Shown in pieces: positions 9,374 to 20,841 of a DNA stretch of 64,000 nt (position 1 is the stretch's first letter; every line of letters starts with the position of its first letter). Made by a program: the position numbers and the translations under genes. The notes beneath the pieces are model-generated. The model had not been told where the DNA came from. It searched no databases and worked only from the letters and a program-made list of their open reading frames with translations. Origin of the DNA: an uncultured Bacteroidota bacterium (lineage in GTDB: Bacteria > Bacteroidota > Bacteroidia > Flavobacteriales > Flavobacteriaceae); contig CACIJH010000002.1 of the NCBI GenBank assembly GCA_902586905.1, positions 40,001-104,000 of the forward strand. Direction: 5' to 3'.

Positions 9374-10085
9374 GTTGTAAGTACAAAAAGATGCATGGTC
9401 GCTTATGAAGATCAAGTTCTCCTTTGGTCCATTCAGAAACTGCTTTTGTTCGTATTATTTCGGTGGGTAGATTCAAGTCGCATGCCACAGTTAATAAGGT
9501 ATGAGGAGACAGTTGCTCAACTAGCATTTCAAAGCAACGCATATTGCGATAAGGCGTTTCAATAAAAATTTGTGTTTGATTGTTTTCAAAAGAAAGACGT
9601 TCATATTTTTTGATTGCCTTTTTACACTCTTGCTTGTCAATTGGGAGATAGCCATGAAATGCAAATTGCTGGCCATTCAGTCCAGATGCCATCATCGCCA
9701 AAAGAATGGAAGAAGGCCCTACAAGTGGGCAAACCTCAATTTGCGATTGATGTGCGAGAAGCACCAATTCGGCACCAGGATCTGCAACGCCAGGACATCC
9801 AGCATCAGAGATGAGAGCCATGTCATGTCCTGCCATGCAAGGGTCTAGAATACTGATCAACTCCTGATGGGTTGTGTGTTTGTTGAGCGTTTGAACATGG
9901 AGCTTGTCTTGCGATTTGTTTGGACACCAACTTTTGATATATGCACGACCGATTTTTTCTTTTTCAAAAACAAAATAATCAATCGAGTCGATGATTTCCC
10001 CAATGGACTGAGACATCACATCACTTGGATTATTATGACCCAGGGTGTTGGGAATCAAATAAAGTTTTGCAGTGGATTTACGCAT
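9363..10085 (-). CDS. RsmI-like SAM-dependent methyltransferase (tetrapyrrole methylase fold)
   Basis: A 240-residue protein of the tetrapyrrole methylase/RsmI superfamily. It shows LYLIPNTLGH at the N-terminus, the SAM-site loop LISDAGCPGVADPGAEL and LVGPSSILLAMMASGL, all in RsmI order. True RsmI methylates the 2'-OH of C1402 of 16S rRNA. This one lacks the usual RsmI EDTR block (it has EKEKIGR instead), so it may be the second, uncharacterised RsmI paralogue found in Bacteroidetes. It overlaps the phosphatase gene upstream by eight bases. Confidence 0.8.
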   Translation of the reverse strand: MRKSTAKLYLIPNTLGHNNPSDVMSQSIGEIIDSIDYFVFEKEKIGRAYIKSWCPNKSQDKLHVQTLNKHTTHQELISILDPCMAGHDMALISDAGCPGVADPGAELVLLAHQSQIEVCPLVGPSSILLAMMASGLNGQQFAFHGYLPIDKQECKKAIKKYERLSFENNQTQIFIETPYRNMRCFEMLVEQLSPHTLLTVACDLNLPTEIIRTKAVSEWTKGELDLHKRPCIFLYLQPSA

Positions 10086-10536
10086 CGTTTCCCTCCCACT
10101 TTTTTACAATGCGATCGCATGCATTATTGACCAAATTAAATACTTTTTGAAAGCCATCATCACCACCATAATAGGGGTCAGGTACTGGAATTGAACCCAT
10201 GTCTGCTGCTTCACGAATCAACTCTACTTTGTCAACCTCAGCAGGGGTATTGGCTTGTGCAACAACGTCCCTGTAGTTCTGTCGATCCATTACATAGATA
10301 TGATCAAAATCGCCAAAATCCTTGGGTTCAAATTGTCGTGCACTTTGATATTGAATATCGATTCCATTTTGCTTGGCAACTTCAATCGATCTAGGATCGG
10401 GTCGACTACCAATGTGATAAGAACCAGTTCCTGCAGAATCAACAAAAGACTCGGGAAGCATTTGCGCCATAATGCCATGGGCGAGGGGGGAACGACAGAT
10501 ATTTCCCAAGCACACCATAAGGATTCGCTTGGTCAT
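10078..10536 (-). CDS. Low-molecular-weight protein-tyrosine phosphatase
   Basis: A 152-residue phosphatase with the active-site loop CLGNICR at C9-R15 directly after the first strand, and the general-acid aspartate D120 in PDPYYGG. These residues define the family, and the length is typical. Such enzymes often oppose BY-kinases in polysaccharide export, but no such kinase is in this window, so the substrate is unknown. The gene lies five bases after dnaA and overlaps the RsmI-like gene, so the three form one minus-strand unit. Confidence 0.93.
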   Translation of the reverse strand: MTKRILMVCLGNICRSPLAHGIMAQMLPESFVDSAGTGSYHIGSRPDPRSIEVAKQNGIDIQYQSARQFEPKDFGDFDHIYVMDRQNYRDVVAQANTPAEVDKVELIREAADMGSIPVPDPYYGGDDGFQKVFNLVNNACDRIVKKWEGNDA

Positions 10537-10541
10537 GGGTT

Positions 10542-11969
10542 TTAGTTCGAGAATTTCTTGGTAAGGTCTTCGACGTACTTGCGAAACTGTTTGTCGGTAA
10601 ATGCCAAGTTGTCAACTGTTTTACATGCGTGCAGCACTGTCGCATGATCGCGATGACCAATTTGCTGACCAATGTTGGCTAAAGAAGCCTTGGTTAGTTT
10701 TTTGGCAAAAAACATGGCGAGCTGTCTTGCTTGTACAATGTGGCGTTTACGTGTTTTTGACTGTAGTGTTGTCACATCCATTTTGAAATAGTCGGAGACC
10801 ACTTTTTGGATGTAGTCGATTGAAATTTCTCTTTTCGTATTTCTGACAAATTTCTCAACAACTCGTTTGGCAAGCTCAGGTGTTATTTCAAGTTTATTGA
10901 AGGATGACTGAGCGATTAAAGAGATGACAGCTCCTTCAAGCTCACGAATGTTTGATTTAACTGACTTGGCCACATATGAAATAATGTCGTCTGACAATTC
11001 AACACCATCTCTGTACAACTTGTTTTTTAGAATAGAAACACGCGTTTCATAATCAGGTTTTTGGAGTTCAGCAGAAAGCCCCCACTTAAATCGGGAGAGT
11101 AATCGCTGCTCTATGTCTTGCATATCTACTGGCGCTTTGTCAGACGTTAAGATAACCTGTTTTCCATTTTGATGTAAGTGGTTGAAAATGTGGAAGAACA
11201 CATCCTGGGTCCCAGACTTTCCTGACAAAAACTGTACGTCGTCAATGATTAATACATCGATGAGTTGGTAGAAGTGAATGAAGTCATTTCTATTGTTTTT
11301 CTTAATGGCGTCAATGTATTGCTGCGTAAATTTTTCAGCAGAAATATAAAGCACAGTTTTTTCAGGATAATTTTCTTTGACTTGAACACCAATGGCGTGT
11401 GCAAGGTGTGTTTTTCCCAACCCAACTCCTCCAAAAATAAGTAAAGGGTTAAAGGACGTACCACCTGGTCGATTTGCTACGGCAATACCAGCAGATCGTG
11501 CAAGTCGGTTGGAGTCGCCTTCCAAAAAGTTGTCAAAATTATAGTTGGCATTTAATTGAGATTCAATCTTGAGGTTGCGAATTCCGGGGATGATAAATGG
11601 ATTTTTAAGTCCAGATGTTTCCCCTTGACTTGGTGCTTCAATGTTTTGATTGTCAATCCCTTTTCGACCACTACTGGGTATTTTTTGTGTAAAGGGAAGC
11701 TTGCTTCCGTAGGTGTTTTCCATTCTGATAATGTACACCAGACGTGCATCATCACCGAGTTCTTTGTGTAGCGAAGTTTTAAGGATTTTGATGTAGTGCT
11801 CTTCAATCCATTCGTAAAAGAATTTACTAGGGACTTCTATGTTCAGCGCATTATCTTTTAGCTTGACTGGCACAATAGGTTTGAACCAGGTTTTGAATGC
11901 TTGAGGATCGATATTATCCTTAACAAAACTCAAGCATTTTTCCCAAACAGATTCAGCAGTTTGCTGCAT
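10542..11969 (-). CDS. dnaA: Chromosomal replication initiator protein
   Basis: A 475-residue DnaA. Domain I occupies about residues 1-85, a variable linker follows, and the AAA+ domain has Walker A GGVGLGKTH at 180-188 and Walker B VLIIDDVQFL. The C-terminal helix-turn-helix carries the DnaA signature around GHRDHATVLHACKTV. It starts at ATG 11969. The roughly 150-base upstream region is very AT-rich with long T and A runs, but I saw no cluster of DnaA boxes (TTATNCACA), so there is no support for oriC here. Confidence 0.97.
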   Translation of the reverse strand: MQQTAESVWEKCLSFVKDNIDPQAFKTWFKPIVPVKLKDNALNIEVPSKFFYEWIEEHYIKILKTSLHKELGDDARLVYIIRMENTYGSKLPFTQKIPSSGRKGIDNQNIEAPSQGETSGLKNPFIIPGIRNLKIESQLNANYNFDNFLEGDSNRLARSAGIAVANRPGGTSFNPLLIFGGVGLGKTHLAHAIGVQVKENYPEKTVLYISAEKFTQQYIDAIKKNNRNDFIHFYQLIDVLIIDDVQFLSGKSGTQDVFFHIFNHLHQNGKQVILTSDKAPVDMQDIEQRLLSRFKWGLSAELQKPDYETRVSILKNKLYRDGVELSDDIISYVAKSVKSNIRELEGAVISLIAQSSFNKLEITPELAKRVVEKFVRNTKREISIDYIQKVVSDYFKMDVTTLQSKTRKRHIVQARQLAMFFAKKLTKASLANIGQQIGHRDHATVLHACKTVDNLAFTDKQFRKYVEDLTKKFSN

Positions 11970-12158
11970 TCTTTGTCGTTTTTTTGTGTTTTTTTGTTTT
12001 CTGTTGGGGCTTAACTTGACAAAGTTTTATTTAAAACTCTGTAGCAAATATGCATGGAAAAAAATTGAAAAAAAAACCTTTTTGGTATTGAATTTTAAGA
12101 AAATTTTGTGCATATTATGGACGTTCAAATCAATTTCTTTTGTAAGAAAAGACTTATA

Positions 12159-12563
12159 GTGTGTAAGAAAAAATTTGTCCTAAAATTAAAAACGCGCTAT
12201 GCGGAAACAGACTAAAGGGGTGTCATTCATCATGGTAGTTATGCAACTTATTTTGAGCTTGCAAGAATCGAATGGTTACGATCTTTAGGTTTGAGTTATG
12301 CAAAGCTAGAAAACCAAGGCATACTGCTGCCAGTATTGTCACTGTCTACAGAATTCAAACATCCCTTATATTTTGATGATACGATCCAAATTGAAATCTG
12401 TTTGGAGCAAGAACCGAGTTCTATTATTGACTTCTCCTACACCACATACAATCAAGACAAAACACTTTGTACAACCGCCAAAACCCGGTTGGCTTTTGTC
12501 AGTGCTGAGACAAAAAAAATCATGCGTTGTCCAGCGTTCTTTATCGATGCTCTTATTGATTGA
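12159..12563 (+). pseudogene. Acyl-CoA thioesterase (4HBT hotdog family) with in-frame TAA
   Basis: Read through position 12213, this frame gives a complete YbgC/4HBT-type thioesterase: KTRYAETD, then TAA, then RGVIHHGSYATYFELAR, IEWLRSLGLSYAKLENQG and on to a TGA at 12561. The family usually has TDQMGVVHHG there, so the stop replaces a glutamine codon (CAA to TAA) just after the catalytic aspartate. No other lesion is visible. The start is uncertain: GTG at 12159 (used here) or ATG at 12117. The 3' end overlaps ribD by 11 bases. It is either a recent nonsense mutant or a sequencing error; an internal restart would lack the active site. Confidence 0.82.
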
Positions 12564-13596
12564 CCCATACTTCCAAAACATCTCCATCTAGCTCAGCAAT
12601 CGATGCTGGTGCGTTGGTGAATGATGACGTGTCTGGTGCCAATATCCCATCTCCAAATGTTCCCTGCCCTGTGAATATTTTTGCCTCATCCCACATGCCA
12701 GCATCAATGAAACACTGAAGCGTTTTGGCACCACCCTCTACCAAAACTGATTGTATGTTTTTATGAAATAAGTCCTTCAAAATTTGTTCCAATCCATTGC
12801 CTGAAAAATCTACAGACACATAGTTTATATGTTCATCGACTCGCGAATGATTTTTTGTGTAAACGATCACTTTTTGATTGGCTGCAAAAAGTTTGGCATT
12901 GCGTTCTATCTTTTCATTTGGGTCGATCAAAATACGTGTAGGAGAGGGGCCATCAACTCGTCTGGTGGTTAAGGCAGGGTTGTCGTCAAGAGCAGTTTGA
13001 CTTCCAATTAAAATCGATTGCTCTTCAGCACGCCACTGATGTGCCAATGTTCTCGAAATCGAATTGCTGATCCAAACAGGTTGATTATTTGTTTTGTTTT
13101 TTGGAGCAATATATCCATCTTTTGTTTTTGCCCATTTTAATATCACATAAGGACGTTTGTTGTTGATCGCAGTGAGGAAACGTTTATTGAGTGTTTTACA
13201 TGACTCCTCCTCCACGCTAATGTCAACTTTTATGCCAGCATTGCGTAGTTTTTCAACCCCCTGTCCATTTACTTTTTCAAAGGGGTCAAGCATTCCAACA
13301 ACCACATGTCGAATACCACTCTGAATAATTAAATCTGTACAGGGCGGAGTTTTGCCATGATGACTACAAGGCTCTAGATTGACATATAAAATAGACGTAG
13401 GCAAAGCACTGGTATCTTGAACAGAACGAATGGCATTAACTTCTGCATGTGCTTCGCCAGCTTTTTGATGCCAACCCGATCCAATGACCTTATTGTTGGA
13501 CACAACGACAGACCCAACGAGTGGGTTGGGATAGGTGTTTCCAAGCCCACGCTGTGCCAGCTCGATACATTTGTTCATAAATTTGGAGTGGCTCAT
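12553..13596 (-). CDS. ribD: Bifunctional riboflavin deaminase/reductase
   Basis: A 347-residue RibD. The N-terminal cytidine-deaminase-like domain deaminates the pyrimidine intermediate of riboflavin synthesis; its zinc site is H50-A-E (GEAHAEVNAI) with C77 and C86 (EPCSHHGKTPPC). The C-terminal DHFR-like reductase domain begins near RPYVILKWAKTKDG and includes VEGGAKTLQCF. The ATG at 13596 (MSHSKFMNKCIELA) is preferred to an upstream in-frame start at 13656, which would add 20 residues unlike the family and overlap the divergent gene. No other rib gene is nearby. Confidence 0.93.
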   Translation of the reverse strand: MSHSKFMNKCIELAQRGLGNTYPNPLVGSVVVSNNKVIGSGWHQKAGEAHAEVNAIRSVQDTSALPTSILYVNLEPCSHHGKTPPCTDLIIQSGIRHVVVGMLDPFEKVNGQGVEKLRNAGIKVDISVEEESCKTLNKRFLTAINNKRPYVILKWAKTKDGYIAPKNKTNNQPVWISNSISRTLAHQWRAEEQSILIGSQTALDDNPALTTRRVDGPSPTRILIDPNEKIERNAKLFAANQKVIVYTKNHSRVDEHINYVSVDFSGNGLEQILKDLFHKNIQSVLVEGGAKTLQCFIDAGMWDEAKIFTGQGTFGDGILAPDTSSFTNAPASIAELDGDVLEVWVNQ

Positions 13597-13641
13597 ACCA
13601 AATTTGATTGTACATTTAAACAACAAAAATAAGCTAAAGAA

Positions 13642-14134
13642 ATGGCAACAGACCAATGGGAGATTCGTTTGGTGCGTCCTGAGGATAATGTTGTTTTAGC
13701 ACATGTCCTGCGAGAGGTGCTGATCGAAATGAAGGTTCCATTCGATGGAACTGCTTTATCCGACCCAGAACTCGATGCAATGTATGATGCCTATCAATAT
13801 AGGAATACCGATTATTGGGTGGTGTGTTATCGAAATCGCATTTTAGGAGGTGCTGGTATTGCCCCCTTGCGCAATGGTCCTGATGGGTATTGTGAGTTGC
13901 AAAAAATGTATTTTCTTCCAAAGGCTAGAGGAAAAGGGTTGGTTAGTCAAATGATGCACAAATGTTTGCAACAAGCCAAAAGCTTTGGCTATACAGATTG
14001 CTTTCTTGAAACAATGCCAAATATGATGCATGCTCAAAAACTATATCAAAAATGGGGATTTGAATATATCGAACATCCACTAGGCAATACTGGTCATTGT
14101 TCTTGTCCTGTATGGATGGTAAAATCGTTGCGAG

Positions 14135-14145
<11 letters not shown>
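13642..14145 (+). CDS. GNAT-family N-acetyltransferase
   Basis: A 167-residue GNAT. The acetyl-CoA pyrophosphate loop is at PKARGKGLVSQMM (the R/Q-x-x-G-x-G/A type), after the core strand ELQKMYFLP; the C-terminal part has the FLETMPNMMHAQKLYQKWGF pattern of amino-acid-type acetyltransferases. The substrate is unknown. Its 3' end overlaps prmC by 11 bases, so the two are translated together and ligA follows. A link to protein or translation modification is only a context guess. Confidence 0.85.
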
Positions 14146-16977
<2,832 letters not shown>

Positions 16978-17005
16978 TGTTATAAATATAACATTTTGTT
17001 TTCTT
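16978..17005 (+). terminator. Probable terminator after ligA
   Basis: TGTTATA-AA-TATAACA (16978-16993) is a perfect palindrome immediately after the ligA stop codon, followed by a T-rich run. The stem is AT-rich and so weak. Confidence 0.4.
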
Positions 17006-17050
17006 TTTAAAAAAGAATCGTAATTATCATGATTTGAACAGTGGAATCAC

Positions 17051-17058
17051 TAATTTTG
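17051..17058 (+). promoter_or_regulatory. -7 box of the DUF6913 gene and dapA
   Basis: TAATTTTG matches TAnnTTTG exactly and lies 10 bases ahead of the ATG at 17069. A TTTG at 17033-17036 is nearer than the usual -33 distance, so only the -7 element is clear. Confidence 0.4.
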
Positions 17059-17068
17059 CTCACTGAAA

Positions 17069-17569
17069 ATGTTTAAAAATCGAGTTGTTGAAAAAGCTCT
17101 AGACGAGCTATCGAATCGGACAGTAAATATGCCTGATATTGTTCGGTCAGTCATTTGTTTGATTGATTTGAGCATCTTAAATGAGCCAAATTTGGATTCC
17201 TATATTCAGGAGCTTTTCGATATAAAAAAGAATAAAATCATGTCTGTGTATTATGCTCCAAAGCGTTCGAAAGAATTTGCATCTTACATTCCATTGTTTT
17301 GCAATCGCCATCTGCATTGGGATGGTACACTCGTTCACCCGATGAAAAAAAAGATTTTTTCTAAAAAATATGATTTGTTGTTCAATTTTTTTAAGAAAGA
17401 CAATCGTGCCCTACAGTCTATCTCTTCACATGTTAAAGCAGATTTTAGAGTTGGCTATGCAACAGTCGATCACAGACTGAATGACTTAATGTTTGGGAAT
17501 GAAAACAATTCGGCTGAACAATTTTTTGACACATTTAATAACTTTTTCTTTAAAATCAGTACAGAATGA
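17069..17569 (+). CDS. DUF6913-like hypothetical protein
   Basis: A 166-residue soluble protein with no signal peptide or membrane segment. It resembles the flavobacterial family now called DUF6913, in the central FSKKYDLLFNFFKKDNRAL block and the end ADFRVGYATVDHRLNDLMF; I recall this from memory and cannot search. No catalytic motif is visible. The TGA stop overlaps the ATG of dapA (ATGA), so the two proteins are translationally coupled, which suggests a link to dapA expression or dihydrodipicolinate metabolism. Function unknown. Confidence 0.65.
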   Translation: MFKNRVVEKALDELSNRTVNMPDIVRSVICLIDLSILNEPNLDSYIQELFDIKKNKIMSVYYAPKRSKEFASYIPLFCNRHLHWDGTLVHPMKKKIFSKKYDLLFNFFKKDNRALQSISSHVKADFRVGYATVDHRLNDLMFGNENNSAEQFFDTFNNFFFKISTE

Positions 17570-18450
17570 GCAAGTCCCCATTTAGTGGAACAGGCGTTGC
17601 AGTCATCACTCCATTTACTTCAAGTCTGGAGGTTGATTATAAGTCTCTTCGTCAACTCATCAATTATTTGATCGAAAATGATATCGATTATTTGGTGGCT
17701 ATGGGTACAACTGCAGAGTCACCAACCATATCTGTGGAAGAGAAGAAAAAGATTTTTGACTGTTTTGTCGAAAAAACCGCCAATCGTGTACCTTTGGTTA
17801 TGGGGCTTGGGGGGAACAACACCGCTGCATTGGCACAATCACTGCAAGAGGTTGATACTAAGGGGTTTTCGGCTATACTTTCAGTGTCACCCTACTACAA
17901 CAGACCAACACAAGAGGGTATTTACAGACATTACAAAGCTTTGGATGTAGTAACTCCATTGCCACTCCTATTATATAATGTTCCTGGAAGGACTGCTGCA
18001 AATATCACTGCTGAAACAACATTGAGAATTGCACATGACTGCCCAAATGTTATTGGAATTAAAGAGGCCAGTGGGGATTTGCTGCAAGGAAGGGAAATTC
18101 TTGCGGGTCGACCAAAGGATTTTATTGTTGTTTCTGGTGATGATGAAACAGCAATCCAATTGATTCAATCTGGTGCTGAGGGTGTTATTTCAGTTATTGC
18201 CGGTGGATTCCCAAATTTATTTATTTCAGGGGTACAAGCTGCAATCGAAGGGGATCGCAAAAAGGCTGATGAAATTGCAAATCTCGTTCAATCAATCGCT
18301 GATCAAGTGTATGCTGAAGGCAATCCTGGAGGGATCAAGGCAGTGCTTGCACTTCGTGGCATGATCGAGAATCAACTACGGTTGCCTTTGATTCCAGTTT
18401 CTGATCCTGTTAGATCAGCATTAAAAACTTTTGTGGATAATTACGATTAG
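17566..18450 (+). CDS. dapA: 4-hydroxy-tetrahydrodipicolinate synthase
   Basis: A 294-residue class I aldolase that condenses pyruvate with aspartate semialdehyde, the first committed step to diaminopimelate and lysine. The Schiff-base lysine is K166 (GIKEASGD), the catalytic tyrosine Y137 (LLYNVPGRT), and the GTTAESPT phosphate loop is intact. It starts in a 4-base overlap with the DUF6913 gene. It completes with dapF (7.6 kb) two steps of the same pathway in this window. Confidence 0.97.
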   Translation: MSKSPFSGTGVAVITPFTSSLEVDYKSLRQLINYLIENDIDYLVAMGTTAESPTISVEEKKKIFDCFVEKTANRVPLVMGLGGNNTAALAQSLQEVDTKGFSAILSVSPYYNRPTQEGIYRHYKALDVVTPLPLLLYNVPGRTAANITAETTLRIAHDCPNVIGIKEASGDLLQGREILAGRPKDFIVVSGDDETAIQLIQSGAEGVISVIAGGFPNLFISGVQAAIEGDRKKADEIANLVQSIADQVYAEGNPGGIKAVLALRGMIENQLRLPLIPVSDPVRSALKTFVDNYD

Positions 18451-18452
18451 TC

Positions 18453-18482
18453 TTGGGTTTTTTGTTCAATTGTCTAACTTTA
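18453..18482 (+). promoter_or_regulatory. Promoter of bamD
   Basis: TTGG (18453-18456), an 18-base spacer and TAACTTTA (18475-18482) approximate the TTTG / TAnnTTTG consensus. The ATG follows after four bases. Confidence 0.45.
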
Positions 18483-18486
18483 CACC

Positions 18487-19296
18487 ATGCAACAACTAAA
18501 ACATAAAATATCCTTTACAGGATTGATTTGTATACTCCTCCAGTCTTGTGGGCCCTATCAAAAAGCACTAAAGAGTGAAGACGTAAAACTCAAATATGAT
18601 ATGGCTGAAGCCTATTATGATGAGGGTGATTTTCGAAGAGCAAAAGGGCTTTTCGAGCAATTAAAACCAATTTACAGAGGCAAACCACAGTCAGAGCGAA
18701 TCACTTACTTTTACGCAAATTGCTTGCTCAATACAAAGTCTTATATTTCAGCAGCTTACGAGTTTGAATCTTTTACCAAAGCATTTCCCAACAGTGACAA
18801 ACTAGAGGAGGCTTATTATATCGTTGCTTTTGCTTATGCTGAGATTTCACCTGTGTATAGTTTAGATCAAAAAGACACTGAAGAAGCCCTAAACAAATTG
18901 CAAGATTACATCAATCGTTATCCCGACAGCGAACGATTGGTAGAAGTCAATAATTTGGTTGAGGAATTGTTGCGAAAACTCGAGCGAAAGTCTTTTGAAA
19001 ATGCAAGACAGTTTTACACCATCAGGGATTACAAAGCAGCCATCAAAGCAATTGACAACTTCATTGGCGATTTTCCGGGAACTCCTTTTCGCGAAGAAGC
19101 GATGTTTGTACAGTTTAAATCTGCTGCCATCCTCGCCATCAATAGTGTTTTTTCTAAGAAAGAAGAACGCCTCGATAATTCTGTTGCTTATTATGATGAT
19201 TTTATCAGATCTTATCCAGATTCTGAATTTATGGAACAGACGAACTCGATTAGAAATGATATCGAGAAAGAAATTACTACATTTGCATCCAATTAA
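18487..19296 (+). CDS. bamD: Outer membrane assembly lipoprotein BamD
   Basis: A 269-residue lipoprotein: the signal ends in a lipobox-like CILLQSC, so the mature protein starts with a lipid-modified cysteine at residue 26. The rest is TPR-like helices, with AEAYYDEGDFRRAKGLFEQL, an FEsftkaFPNSDKLEEAYY repeat and a late YPDSE repeat, as in BamD, which works with BamA to insert beta-barrels. rpoZ follows after nine bases, the usual flavobacterial order bamD-rpoZ-coaBC. Confidence 0.92.
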   Translation: MQQLKHKISFTGLICILLQSCGPYQKALKSEDVKLKYDMAEAYYDEGDFRRAKGLFEQLKPIYRGKPQSERITYFYANCLLNTKSYISAAYEFESFTKAFPNSDKLEEAYYIVAFAYAEISPVYSLDQKDTEEALNKLQDYINRYPDSERLVEVNNLVEELLRKLERKSFENARQFYTIRDYKAAIKAIDNFIGDFPGTPFREEAMFVQFKSAAILAINSVFSKKEERLDNSVAYYDDFIRSYPDSEFMEQTNSIRNDIEKEITTFASN

Positions 19297-19305
19297 AAAT
19301 ACGGT

Positions 19306-19632
19306 ATGTCGATTAAAAATTCTAATGCACCAGATACAACGGTAACTTATAACCGAAATGAGTTAGATGAACCAACAGGAAACATCTACAAGACCGTTTC
19401 TATACTTGCCAAACGTTCGATTCAGATCAATGAAGAACTGCGTACAGAACTTTTTGAGAAGTTAGAAGAGTTTGCTACCCCTATTGAAACACTAGAAGAG
19501 ATTTTTGAAAATAAAGAACAAATTGAAGTTTCTAGGTTTTATGAAAAGCTACCAAAGCCACACGCTGTAGCTGTTGAACAGTGGTTAGCAGAAAAAATCT
19601 ATTATCGTCATACTGACGAAACACCTAAGTAA
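19306..19632 (+). CDS. rpoZ: RNA polymerase omega subunit, Bacteroidetes type
   Basis: A 108-residue protein of the Rpb6/omega type found in Bacteroidetes. The core NIYKTVSILAKRSIQIN matches the omega region that clamps the beta-prime C-terminus. The N-terminus is short and polar. The gene sits between bamD and coaBC, where this phylum keeps rpoZ, and its stop codon abuts the coaBC ATG without a gap. Confidence 0.9.
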   Translation: MSIKNSNAPDTTVTYNRNELDEPTGNIYKTVSILAKRSIQINEELRTELFEKLEEFATPIETLEEIFENKEQIEVSRFYEKLPKPHAVAVEQWLAEKIYYRHTDETPK

Positions 19633-20841
19633 ATGTTTCCTGCCCTACATGCCAAAAAGGTACTCCTTGGCATTTCTGGAAGCATAGCTGCCTACAAGAC
19701 TCCCTTTCTCGTTCGTGCGCTAATCAATGCTGGCGCAGAAGTACAAGTGGTTATGACTCCTGCTTCAAAGTCGTTTGTTGCACCATTATCATTGTCGACT
19801 GTATCCAACAAGCCTGTTTATTCAGAATTTGTTGAAAGCGAAGATGATCTTTGGAACAACCATGTCGGTCTTGGGCTTTGGGCAGATTTGATGCTGATTG
19901 CACCTGCTTCTGCCAATACATTATCTAAAATGTCACAGGCCACTTGTGACAACCTCCTACTTGCAGTTTATCTCTCTGCCAAGTGTCCTGTCTATTTTGC
20001 TCCTGCAATGGATTTGGATATGCACGAACATCCTGCTACTCAAGAGGTAATTCAACAACTGGTGATGCGTGACAACATACATATTCCTGCACAAGAAGGA
20101 GAATTGGCCAGTGGTCTGCAAGGGGTTGGACGTATGCAAGAGCCAGATCAGATTGTAGATTTTATCGAAAAAGATTTAGCTGCCAAAATGCCACTCATGG
20201 GTCAAAAGATATTGATTACTGCTGGTCCAACATACGAACCAATCGATCCAGTTCGTTATATAGGTAATCACTCGTCAGGTAAAATGGGTTACGCAATAGC
20301 AAATGAAGCTGCTTCACAAGGCGCAGAAGTAGTGTTGATCTCAGGCCCCACAGATGAAATCCCTATTCATCCAGCCATCAGGCTTGTAAGAACCAGCACT
20401 ACCGATGAAATGCTTGAGTCTTGTTTGCAAGATTTTGATGATTGTAATATACTTGTGATGGCTGCTGCAGTTGCTGATTACAAACCAAAGAATTTGAAGA
20501 AAAATAAAATAAAGAAGACCGAAAATACTTCATCCATCGAACTGGTAAAAACTATTGATATCCTTCAACAATTGGGAGAAAAAAAATCAAATCAGTTGCT
20601 CGTTGGGTTTTCACTTGAAACAGAAAATGAGTTGGCTAATGCAAAATCAAAACTTCAAAAGAAAAATCTAGACGCAATCGTGTTGAATTCCTTGGCAGAT
20701 AAAGGAGCTGGCTTTCAACACAATACAAATAAAATCACTTTTATCCCTGCCAAGGGAAAACACAAAACGTATCCCCTAAAAAATAAATCTGAAGTTGCTA
20801 TTGATATATTAGACGAAATTAAAACAATGATCGATGCATAA
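19633..20841 (+). CDS. coaBC: Phosphopantothenoylcysteine decarboxylase / phosphopantothenate-cysteine ligase
   Basis: A 402-residue bifunctional enzyme of CoA synthesis. The N-terminal flavoprotein decarboxylase domain (about 1-185) has GISGSIAAYKTP, the NHVGLG histidine, APASANT and the PAMDLDM clamp. The C-terminal ligase domain starts near ILITAGPTYEPIDPVR and has YIGNHSSGKMGYAIA and MAAAVADYKP. With coaE (25.2 kb) and panB (48.6 kb), it covers three steps from ketoisovalerate to CoA in this window. Its 3' end overlaps the next gene by eight bases. Confidence 0.96.
   Translation: MFPALHAKKVLLGISGSIAAYKTPFLVRALINAGAEVQVVMTPASKSFVAPLSLSTVSNKPVYSEFVESEDDLWNNHVGLGLWADLMLIAPASANTLSKMSQATCDNLLLAVYLSAKCPVYFAPAMDLDMHEHPATQEVIQQLVMRDNIHIPAQEGELASGLQGVGRMQEPDQIVDFIEKDLAAKMPLMGQKILITAGPTYEPIDPVRYIGNHSSGKMGYAIANEAASQGAEVVLISGPTDEIPIHPAIRLVRTSTTDEMLESCLQDFDDCNILVMAAAVADYKPKNLKKNKIKKTENTSSIELVKTIDILQQLGEKKSNQLLVGFSLETENELANAKSKLQKKNLDAIVLNSLADKGAGFQHNTNKITFIPAKGKHKTYPLKNKSEVAIDILDEIKTMIDA

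Noticed and set aside
11970..12116. AT-rich region upstream of dnaA as oriC
   Set aside because: No cluster of DnaA boxes or DNA-unwinding repeats was seen; AT-rich intergenic DNA is general here.
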